Positions 44,801-56,800 of a stretch of 64,000 bases of DNA are shown piece by piece. The DNA comes from Maniola hyperantus (taxonomy: Eukaryota > Arthropoda > Insecta > Lepidoptera > Nymphalidae), in assembly GCF_902806685.2 (NCBI RefSeq), contig NC_048560.1, positions 3,326,492 to 3,390,491 on the forward strand. Direction: 5' to 3'. The notes beneath the pieces are model-generated. The model was given only the letters and a program-made list of their open reading frames with translations, did not search any database and was not told the origin of the DNA. Made by a program: the position numbers and the translations under genes. Each line of letters begins with the position of its first letter. Position 1 is the first letter of the stretch.

Positions 44801-47800
44801 CGACATGAAAACATTAGGTTGGCTCTCCTTGAAAGCTTTGACGTTTAAGGGACTAGGCGCCTGGGGCGCGCGCCCAGGGCGCTGCGTTTCGGGTGCCTAT
44901 TAAAATTGTATCAACGTTGGCAACGTGATGTTATCCGTTGAATAGAAGTTCCTACAATTTTAGTAAGTAAGCGTCTGAAATGCAGCGCATGCTTCTGGCA
45001 CCTGTTACAACTAGTCCCTAACAACAGATACACAGGGTGTAACCAGAACGCTAGCAAAAACTTAGCATTATTGTTATACTTACTATCTAAACACAATCCA
45101 ATACCAATAACCATTTGCCTCATTTTGTAGTTTTAGTATTTTATAAACCCGCAATGTATAGCGTGCATAACTCGGGTCAATGTCCACGACGCGGCATTGA
45201 TTCCGAGTGGCCTAGTTATTCAACGTTCGTTAACCTGTAATGTCAGTCAGATGTTTTATTTGCAATATATTGTAAACTTTTACAAAATGTAAGATTTTTT
45301 AATATATTTTTTGCGTTCTTTTTTTGTGGTTTCATATCAGTAGGTAATCATAAGTAGTATTACCTGTTTTTGTTTTTGCTAGCGTTCTGGTTACGCCCTG
45401 TATATCACTAGAATTAACAGAGCCTCTATCCTCCAAGTAAATATCCTTGTGCGCAGGTTATAAGGTTATAACACGGTATTCTCTTTTAGCCTAATAAAAG
45501 CCGGTGTGGACAAAATGTCGGGCTCGCAGCGCACAGGGAATAATAGATGCTTTAAAATGGCAACATTTATGAATTTCTCAACAAAAAGGAAACATCTTTG
45601 TAGGGGCAAAGTGCAGAGCTCTTATACCAACGTGGAGTTTTATGAATTTTTCACTGTATTAGGTAGGTAGGTACCTCATTAGAAGGTAAAAATACTTGTC
45701 AAAAATACAAGCTTATGTATTATATATGTACCTGTGTATATCTTTACCTAAATATTATTATTTAGGCATTTCTGTGCCTATTAATATACATATTACTTAT
45801 ATAATTATTATAAATACTATCTGTCCCGGCTTACTCACGTGTGTAGTCGACGTTAGCCCGACTAGTTTCGAACCCATCCGGGGTCCTTTTTCAAGGGAGT
45901 CCGTCCGCGCACGCGCCGCGGTTTTGACTGCGGGACGCACGTGGGATAATTATTATCTTTATGTTACCTAACAACTTACGTGCACCTTAAACCCAGTTTC
46001 ACTAGCCTTTAAATCCTCTTCAAAATAGTTGCCTGGTAGAGATCGCTTCACAGCGGTAAGGCCGCTAATTGTATGTTCTTCTTTTATAAAAAATATTATC
46101 TCAACTAAAAAAAAAAGCTTAGACCAGCGACTTCATCACTACTAGATCCTGAATCGACGATATTATGTCAAATATTAGGCTATGGTTGACATTAAATCAA
46201 AGAAAAAATAAGTTCCTAGGGTTCCTTTGCTTCCTTTGTTCCAAAACACCTGACTGACGCTATAGGTCAACGAACGTTGTGTAAGTAGGCCACTCGGAGG
46301 CGGGTTCACACGAGTTTTACGCACTATAAATTGCGGGTTTGGAAGATACTAAATCGCTAAAACAACAAAATGAGGCAAATGGTTATTAGTATTGAATTTT
46401 GTTCGGTAATATAACAATAACGCTAAGTTTTTGCTAGCGTTCTGGTTACACCCTGTATAGCCATGATCTTCAAAGTTTTCTTTGCTTTTATAAGCTGGGA
46501 TAGGCAAAATGTCGCGCTCAAAACAAACCGGGAATAATAGATGCCTTAAAATGGCAACTTTTAAGTATTTCTTAAAATTAAGTCAACAGATTTTCTTTTT
46601 GTTACAGAGTGCAGTGGTGGGATCAAGAGTGACTTTGCCTTGTCGCGTAGTCCATAAGGCTGGTCAGCTGCAATGGACAAAGGACGACTTTGGTCTCGGC
46701 ACGCATCGCCATCTGATGGGGTACGAGCGGTACAAGATGATCGGGAGTGATGAAGAAGGTAAGGATGAAGAACTTTTCAACCTGGTTCCTCCTTCACCTT
46801 TCTACTATCGTACCGCAAGGCATCGCCAAGGTTTGCACTCGTACGTAGTCGAAATTCCCCGGATACGTACGAAGCGATGTGCCTCCTCATTTCTGATTCG
46901 AACCGCTAAGATTTGGAACACCCTTCCAGTATCAGTTTTCCCCTCCAATTATAATATGGGTACCTTTAAGTCAAGAGTGAATCGGCATCTTCTAGACAAG
47001 CGCACTCCGTCCTAGGCTGCATCATCAGTCATCACTTGCCACCAGGTTTGATTGCAGCGAAGCGCTAGTCTGTAAATTAAAAAAAAAAAAGATTTATCCA
47101 ACATCACTACTCAAAATATTATAAATGCGAAAATATGTCTGTTTGTTGGTTTTTTGGTTTCTCCCTCAATCACGTCGCAACTGAGCAACGGATCGATATA
47201 GTTAAAGATCTGGAGAGTGACATAGGACATAGACTTTTTATCCTGGATAATCAAAGAATTCCCACGGGATTTTCAAGTACCTAAATCCACGCGGACGAAC
47301 ATCCGAGCATCATCTAGATTCTAGTACATAATAGAAGAACTCTAGCAAAAACTTAGGGCTATTATTATACTACCTAAACACAATCCAATGCCAATAACCA
47401 TTTGCCTTATCGCGAAGTTTTACTGATTTAATATTTTTCAAACCCGCTATCTATACATTATGCGTACAAAACTCAGGTCAATGCCCCACCTACGACGCAG
47501 CATTGACTTTGAGTGGCCTATTTACCTAATGTTCGTTGACCTCTAGCGTCAGTCAGATGTTTTATTTGCAATGTACTGTGAACTTTCAAAAATACAGTTT
47601 TTTTAATATGCTAGTTTAATACCAAGTATACTGCGTTCCATGGCAAACCTTGAACTTGGACTTTTGACAGTTCGTCAGACCTGGTCCCTCCAAGTCTGAG
47701 CACCAAACCTGTTAGGAATGGGTAAATTAATTTCTGAAATCTAATTCTTTGTTCCAGGAGACTATTCGCTGGATATAAGAGACGTTTCCATCGATGACGA

Positions 47801-50800
47801 TGCACTTTATCAGTGCCAAGTTAGCACAGGACCAAGAGGTAAGATAAAACATCTATACTCAATAGCTTAGCTCAATGGTTGGTTAATGGAACTGAAATCC
47901 GAAAATTCGGCGGTTGGACTATTGTCACATGAGTAGATATCCATTCAGCGGGGAAGTTTCCTAACAACGTTCAAATTTTATACCTATTCTTATAGGGTTG
48001 TGACCTGTTGCGAGATAGAATAAAAATTAAAAAACCGGCTGAATTGAGAACCACCTCCTTTTTGGAAGTCGGTTAAAAATATTGTATAGTAAGCAAGATG
48101 TTTTTAGGGTTCCGTACCTCAAAAGCAAAAACGGAACCCTTATAGGATCACTTTGTTGTCTGTCTGTCTGTCTGTCTGTCTGTCAAGAAACCTACAGGGT
48201 ACTTCCCGTTGACCTAGAATCATGAAATTTGATAGGTAGGTAGATCTTATAGCTGACATTTGGGGAAAAATCTAAAAACCGTGAATTTAGGGTTAGATCA
48301 CACAAAAAAAATTAAATTGTGGTCATGAACTAATAATTAGTATTTTCAACTTTCGAAGTAAGTGACTATATCAAGTGGGGTATCATATGAAAGGTCTTCA
48401 CCTGTACATTCTAAAACAGATTTTTATTTATTTTTATGCATCATAGTTTTTGAATTATCATGCAAAATGTCGAAAAAATACGACTGTAGTACGGAACCCT
48501 CATTGCGTGAGCCTGACACGCACTTGGCCGGTTTTATTTTTAGGCAAATAAGGTGTTGATATGATTTTCATAAGTTTTCAGCACTATTTCAGCATGTTTT
48601 ACGCAGGTGAAATCGCTATCAGCATTATTTAGCTATTTAATAAGTTTTAATTCATTTCAAACATCAAAAACATTAACTTATTTCAGACGAGTTTGTATTA
48701 ACATTAAAGTTATTAACTTATTCATACGAGATTGTAATTAATTCATCAAGTCAACAGACGTTCGTAAACAACACAAAAAGGATCCTTTACCATTCCTCTC
48801 TTACAAAAGTCACAAAGTCCTGTATACCTGTTCTAAATACGGACCCAGCGCGGCCCTAAATAAACTCAGGAACAAAAATAAAATTAAGGCCTGGGCAGTC
48901 AAAGCGCGAGAGCAACTGCACGCACAACATTTTATGATACGAACCGCTGTAGGTACGTGTATATAACTGCTAATACGTGTCCGTTTTTCCTGCCAAGTAT
49001 AACTTGAACTCAAGACAAGAGTGAATAGGCATTTTCTAGGCAAGCGCGCTCCAACCTAGACCTCATCATTGATCTGTTTCTCAGGCATAGTTGTCGTCAA
49101 GCGCAAGCTTATTGCACACTTATCGTCATTGTTATAATACCTAAACACAATCCAATACCAATAACCATTCGCCTCATTTTGTAGATTTAGTGATTTAGTA
49201 TTATTCTAACCCGCAATGTATAGCGTGCAAAACTCGGGTCAGTGCCCCGCCTACGACACGGCATTGACTTCGAGTGGCCTTGCAACGATCGTTGACTTCT
49301 TCACGTTCATTCGCCGTCAATCAGATGTTTTATCTGCAATATATCGTGAACTTTTACCAAATATAGGACTTTTATATATTTTTTCGCGTTTTTTACTGGT
49401 ATCATATCAGTAATCATCAGTACTATCAACTGTCTTCGTTTTTGCCAGCGTTCTAATTACACCCTGTATATTTGGTGATACGAACTGAGGCACGACTGTA
49501 GAGGTGTCTGATCAGGCACGCCAGCGCAGCGTGGACGTCTATTTTGCCGCGCTCGCGTTTAGTGTGTTTCAAACTTAAACTCTGGGACAAAAACAATTAG
49601 AATTTTGCGAATGAAGCCCTGCAAACAGAGAATTAGCAAAGACATCATGACGTGGGTCCCCTTTCCTCATAATTAGTACCTAGAAAGGGACTATAATAAG
49701 TATTTATAGAATTCGAGTATTTTCATTTACTAAGACAAAATTTCACAAATAAACCTATGAAGCGATTTTTCTCCTCGTTTACTTGACAGTTGACACATAA
49801 AGTTAAAAAGGCACGTGAGAACTCATTTTGTACAGACTGTACATTGTAAATAACATATTTAGTTCCCAAGCAACCCAGACTAATCTAATGATTAACCATA
49901 GCTTTACAACTTTTAGGAAGCCATAAAATAGTCTGAAGCCTTACGCCGAAATATGACAAAGGGGAATCAGTGCGCCCGGCGCCGTCCTCCAACGATAACG
50001 TCTCTTCCAGCCGTTATCATCTTGAATTATTCAGAACCAGTGATATAAATGTCCCACTAGATACGGCGCTTCCTAGTATTCAACATGTTTCGATTGGTGA
50101 CCCCACTCCTGTCAGCCTGTCAGTACGCTTAGTATAAGACTAGCTTATGCTCACGACTTCGTCCACGTGGACTAGACAAATTCCAAACCCTTATTTACCC
50201 TTAGGGGTTGAGTTTTCAAAAATCCTTTCTTAGCGGATGCATACGTCAGGTAAGGCCAAATCCCTTCTCACTCTGAGAGGGGACCCGTGGCCCTACCGCA
50301 GCTGTTTGACAGCTACAATGTCACGATCGCAATCATCTCTGATTGGTTAGTGCTCGCTCACTATTGGCCACAATGCATTGTTGCAACAAGAATCGAACAA
50401 ATTCAGCCAATCAGAACAATTGAGATTGTAATAATGATTGATGCAGGTTTTAGACAATCGCCCTCCCGTGCTCTGTAGTGAGCCGGTGATGGGTTGATCA
50501 TGATGATGATGAATTTTTTAATCACTTCTAGCAGCACTTTTCCTCAAAATGTTTTTCATCTTACCTCCCCGAAATTACCGCGATAAGAAGTTTTACTGCC
50601 TCAAGCCATAACGTTATTATCAACCCTGAACTCATTATAACAAAGTTTTGAATCGCCTGACAGAAAAATCGGTTCAGTGGAAACAATTTCGTGAACGAAA
50701 ACTTTGAAATGACAAAGATGGTATTTATATTTAAAAACGTAGAAAGATTTCCGCGTGTTCCGTGTAAAAGCGACATTAATAATGACGCATTGGAAAGGGT

Positions 50801-53800
50801 ATTTTTTTTTCATAATTTATCCGTCCATCCATCCGTCCGTCCGTCCGTCTGTCCGTCCGTCTGTCTGTCAGCGGGCCGAGCGTGGCCGTAATAGGTAAAG
50901 AGTGTGTAAGTATTTATATTGCCGCTATAGCAACAAATCTAAATATATAAAATGAAAAGGTGACTGACTAACTGACTGACTGACTGATCTATCAACGCAC
51001 AGCTCAAACTACTGAACGGATCAGGCTGGGCATGCAGATAGCTTTTATGACGTAGTCATCCGCTAAGGATTTTTGTAAATTCAAACACTAAGGGGGTTAA
51101 ATAGGGGTACAAACTTTGTATAGTCCACGCGGACGAAGTCGCGGGCATAAGCTATTACCTACTTTATAAAATTTAGAAATGGCTGTCATGAAAATTTAAA
51201 ATTTAAGAGTGTTATTTCTTGAACGATGATACGGAACCGCTAGCGTGTGATTCCGACTCGCACTTGACCAGTTTTATTAAAAACTGGAGCAAAACATCAC
51301 TTATTTCCTAAAAAGTATTACTAAAACTAGACAGTAGAGGTGCACTCGTTAGTCTAGAATATTTTCGAAAACGGCACTCAAATAAAATGCAGGCAACACG
51401 AAAGGAAAAACCACTTTTGTGAAACGGTCAAACAAACACTGCCGCTTTTTGGCCTGGTGTGAAGTGTATAACTTTCGTGGAGTTCTTGTTAACTACATAT
51501 ACAGGATGTAACCAGAATGCTAACAGAAACTTAGCGTTATTTTTATACTACCTAAACACAATCCAATACCAATAACCATTTGCCTCATTTTGTAGTTTTG
51601 TGATTTAGTATTTTTCAAACCAGCAATGTATAACGTGTAAAACTGGGGTCAATGCTCCACCTACGACGTGCGTAAATGCAGCCAGTATTCTCGGCAGCAT
51701 TCCACGCGGGCATGATTTGTATAGTAATTAGATAGGCTAGCTTTTAGTTTTATTGTAATACTTTCAATTTAAAAATCAGTACCTTTAGGTATTATAAATG
51801 CGAAAGTGTGTTTGTTTGTTGGTTTGTCGTTCAATCACGTCGCAGCGGTGCAACGGATTGACGTGATTTTTTGGATGAGTATAGATATAAAGACCTGGAG
51901 AGTGACATAGGCTACTTTTTATCCCGGAAAATCAAAGAGTTCCCAAGAGGGATTTAAAAAAAACCTAATTCCACGCGGACAAAGTCGCGGGCATCAGCTA
52001 GTAAAATATAAATAATAACTCTTCATGAACTGGCGAAATACTGGCCGAATTAACGCGCCGTAGATTATTTTGTTGGAAACTTTCGCGCAACTATTTTGTG
52101 TTCGTAACTACCACAGAGCAACAATTATTAAACTCTCAGCCGCTGTTCGTCAACGTTTATAAGTTTATTTCAGACAATATTAAACTTTTGTTTATGAAAA
52201 ATCGGGTTAAATTTTTGCAAGGATTTTCCGCGCCACGTTCTATGACTTTGTTGGCAACCCTAAGGCGCAACGCACACCGGTATAGCCGAAGCGTGCCGAT
52301 GCAGATGGCGTCTGTGGTGACTCATGTATGTGTATTTAATTGTGGTGTATAAATATCGACTCGACCCTCTCACTCCACGTCTTTACTCTGCGGCGGTCTG
52401 AGCCCGACTGCCCGCTCACGCGACTCCAGGCAATCGCACTGATACGACTACCCTCCCACGCATTCTGCGCGGGGGAGACTCGAGACGACAATAGTGTCTT
52501 GAATGCATTATAGGTGTTGGTATGTATGTAAGTTTGTATGTATTATTTGCCTGCATGCTACAGCGTCTAACTTGACTTAATAAAACTTCAGCATTACAAT
52601 GGATGCCGCAGCATTCTAAGGGACGCCGAGGCATCCCGCAGGCTTGTTTTTGTATCTACGGTCATCAATGAAATTTCAATTTTATCGTCATGCTCCTAAG
52701 CTTTATTTCTATTTCTTGCATGAAAATCACTTGCCTTCACGATTCGTGATTCGCTTATAGGCGGAGGCCCTTAGTGGTAAAGTTAGTTGGGATTTAGTAT
52801 CATAATGAAATTATGCGGCAAGTTAGTTTTGCGGCCGCGGTGGATTGCGGAACGCGACGGGGCTCGAGTTATTGTTTCGCGTTTATTATCTGACCGCAAA
52901 CTAAACTCAGTGGACGTACACCCGGGTATATTGTATAATTCGACAGTTTCAACTTGCTCATTCGTGAAGCTTTAAGGTATGTATCCGAACCACGCTGCAC
53001 GCAGCTGCGCTGCCGCAACAGTGCTGTCACCAGCTGTCACAGTCCTGTCGCGGCACTACTGGTCCCCATACAATCTCTACATTCCGAGCTACGCAGCAAC
53101 GTCGCGGCAGCAATGTAGCGGAACATTGCTGCGTAGCTCGGAATGTAATGTCATATAAGCTTGTAGAGATTGTATGGGGACCAGTAGTGCCGCGACAGGA
53201 CTGTGACAGCTGGTGACAGCACTGTTGCGGCAGCGCTGCTGCGTGCAGCGTGGTTCGGAATCATACCTTTAATGTTTTAGTCCGTAACAAATCCAACCAC
53301 ATTCAAATACAGTGCGACAAGGCTATCTTGGCGCGTAGTGAAAATCGGAACTCACGTTGCCGGCAAGTGTCCCCTTTGTTCTTGTTTGAATATTCTAAGC
53401 CTTTTTTCTCCAACAGCGCCCCCCTGTCAGTGTCATTCAAGTGCTAAGAGAGCCTTGTCGCACTGTAGGTATCTTTACTTTGTACATTCCAACTTATGGC
53501 TCTATCATCATTAGTCAAAATTCTGTTAGGAGAGTACGCCAATTTTCATGAAAAGAGCCGACAAGAAAATAATAATAAATATTGACATTTTTAATAATAA
53601 TTTTTAATAATAATTTGAACACATTTAAAAAACATATTTATCAACATTTTGCATCTTCTCCACTTTAAGTATATTTTTCATAGTTCATTTTATTGTATTC
53701 CTTTTTTCTGTGTTTTTATAAATTGTATCTTATCAGTTAGTTAGTGCATATATTTATTTAAGAATTGTTGTGTAGACATATTAAGGGTTACCGCTTAGAT

Positions 53801-56800
53801 CTTAATCTATTGTTTTTTATTTTTATTTGGTCCATTTATAGCTGAAACCTGTTTTGTGTGCCTTTATAATAATAATAAAATAAAAAAAAATAAGCTCTTA
53901 ACGCTAAATCAGCCTGTCTCGCTAAATCAATCATAGGTTCGGACTTCAGATACCTGTCGTGAATATGAAAACGTTTTTTTAGCGATCCCATGGAACTTGT
54001 TCAGTGGTGATAGCCTCGTTGTTAGAAAGAAAGAAAGAAAGAAAGAAAAACGTTTATTTTTGAAAGCAGCTGTGTTACACATTAACAGTTATTTAGGTAT
54101 ACCTAGGATTATAGTTAGGACATCTGTCTTCTTTTCGGTTGGAAAGCTCGAGGTGCGTACCCGGGATCGAACACCCAACCTGCTGATTAGAAGGCGGACG
54201 TCTTAACCACTAGGCTATCACGGCTCCGTCCGTAATGCGCTTCTTTTTTTTTGGTCCTAGGTGAAGCAGCAATTCGATCAAAATCCGCTCGTCTAACAGT
54301 CCTGGTGCCACCTGAACCTCCAAAGATCACTAAAGGACCTGTTTTAGAAGCTGTGGAAGACAGCGAAGTGATGCTGGAATGCGTATCTGTTGGAGGAAAA
54401 CCGGCAGCTGAAGTAAGTTAGTTTTACAAGATTAATTCCAACACAGATGCCTTTCAAGCAAGCTTCCCAAAGAGCATAATATTATACCAATATTATAAAT
54501 GCGAAAGTGTGTCTGTCTCTCTGTCTGTCTATCTGTACGTCTGTCTGTTTATTTGTTTAGATCTTTATTGCATAAAATTCACCATTCAGTCATCAGAAAA
54601 CAGACCCAACTGACTGATGCACTTTCTTCTTCTTTGTCGTATCACTCTTGGCAGAGCGGTCGTGGTCATCACGAGGCAACGTCTTTGAGGGCAGATGTTA
54701 TATGCCTCACGAGCATTCGCCATTTCTCCCTGCTGGCTGACAGCCTGGTACACTCGTGCAAAGGACCGCCCACAGCAGACTTAATTTGGTCTGTCCATCG
54801 CATGGGTGACCTTCCTCGTCCTCTGGTGCCCTCCTTGCCCTGCACGACAAGACGCTCGATGGAGTCACTCTCACGCCGGGAGACGTGTCCGAAGAATTTT
54901 AATATGCGACTCTGTACTATCGACGAAAGTCGTTTTTTAATGCCGAGTTCTTGGAGTATAGAGATGTTGGTACGAAATTCGGTCCATGAGACTCCTAGCA
55001 TTCGCCTCCAGCACCACATCACCAGAAGATGCACTTTCATATACACTTAAAGCGAAATGGAAATGGGCCGGCCATATTAATAATACCACAGCGGTTACAC
55101 TGTTCCAGGGAGGTCGTCAAATTGCTTGTCTAGTACCAACCTACCATATAAATCTTTCAAACTCAAAGTATGCTCTATAGATTTCAGTATAAGTGCGGAG
55201 TATAGCAGATTGTCCAATGACATTACAGATACTCATATTCAGCTAAATAAGGTTTTTTTTTAAAAATAGAGATAGCGAGCAAACGAGCAGGCGAGTCACC
55301 TGATGTTAAGTGATTACCGCCGCCCATGAACATTTGCAGCATCAGAGGAACTGCCGATTCGTTGCCGGCCTTTTAGGAATTTGTTGGTCCGCCCCTTGAA
55401 TAACCCCATGTTGTAATCTAGTGGGAACACCGCCGATGGGAGTTGGTTCCACAGTTTGCGTGTGCGTGGAAAGAGGTTAATTCTATCAGTATTTTATATC
55501 TGAAAAATATAAATTGTTTGCAGATAACGTGGGTGGACAGCGATGGGGGTGTACTCAGCCAGGGGGTGACGTACACGGCCGAGCAAATGTCGGACGGTCG
55601 CAGGTTCATTGCTCGGTAAGTACTTTATTTTTAAGGCGGTTACAAACAGAACGCGGGCCTTCAACGTTTCCAATGCGTGATAGAAGTCTTACACTATTTC
55701 ATCATTTTGATCAACACTTCACCGGCCTACTACTGAGCACTGGTCCTCTCTCAAGGCCATACTAGTCCGCCACGCTACAAAAGTACAAATTGGCAAACTT
55801 TTTAGATTGACTCACCTTTGAGAACATTATGGAGAAATCTCAGGCATACAGGTTTCCTCACGATTAACCGTTAAAGTGAGTGATATTAAAGTGGTATGTT
55901 CGCTGAGGTGCTACGAATCGGCATGAAAATAATTGTCTTTTTGAATGGCAAGCCTTATCTAGTGTAGCAGTGTTATTATATACACGTACATATATCTATG
56001 TAATGGTTACAGTTCACGACAGTATAAAACTTGTAACAAAACCTCGACGCTTCACCTTCTCTGGCAGGCGTCAAATGTACCTATAGTCACTATAAATACT
56101 ATCTGTCCCGGCTTACTCACGTGTGTAGTCGACGTTAGCCCGACTAGTTTCGAACCCATACGGGGTCCTTTTTCAAGGGAGTCCGTCCGCGCCCGCGGCG
56201 GCGGTTTCACTCACGGTAGTTTAAACGCTAAAGTACCTATAGTCATCGACAGGTAGAGATGGCAATCTGGGTATGAGGTGGGGGACGCCCCGCACACCTG
56301 CACGTCACCCGCACTCGCCCCCGGTGCGGGTGTGCGGTGCTTTCCCTCCCGATTGCCATTTTAATTTTTACTATTGACAGATGTCGATTCAGGATAAACC
56401 GAGAGTTTACTCACTCTAGATCACTCTGCTATGGTTACGGTGTTGGTATGGCTAAGTACTTTTGACATGACGTTCTGTCATACAACCGCCGTCTTTTTGC
56501 ACTACTGTCGCGTTGCATTTGTTTCAAGCTTTAATTTAATCCTCTTTGAACATATAATTTATTAAGACTATGCTAAAGAAATTTGAATATTAGATTTCAA
56601 ATTCTATTATATTTCACGTTTCTTGTGAAAATCTCTACAAACATTGTTAAATTGTTTGATATTTAGGATTTCATCTTTCTGAAACTTAATAATTTGTTTT
56701 AAGTTATTTAAAAAGATACTTTAATAAATTGAGGTTATTTTAATGGCATGATGGCAAAGTCAGACCTTGACTGTGCCCTCATAAGAGGCTACGTAGCAAT

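Larger units (their letters stand above)
44345..45973. repeat. Inverted repeat, ~300-bp arms, 640 bp before exon 2
   Basis: The left arm 44345-44646 pairs with 45532-45811 plus 45957-45973 at high identity. Shared words in complement include TAAAACTCCACGTTGGTATA, TTTTTGTTGAGAAATTCATA and AGGTAAAGATATACACAGGT. The loop is about 890 bp and holds another copy of the GC-rich repeat (44650-44900) and a MITE (45031-45402). Confidence 0.9.

Noticed and set aside
43655..44806. Several serine-rich ORFs on the minus strand and one on the plus strand
   Set aside because: All fall in the GC-rich repeat and the inverted-repeat arm. Composition (Ser/Pro-rich from CT-rich DNA) and lack of conservation between repeat copies argue against coding.
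46509..47015. 168-codon ORF as one protein
   Set aside because: It joins intron sequence, rst exon 2 and a LINE ORF2 fragment. The splice donor at 46758/46759 and the homology break show it is not one gene.
54499..55050. 183-codon plus-strand ORF
   Set aside because: It is the shadow of the minus-strand LINE ORF, which matches conserved retrotransposon segments.
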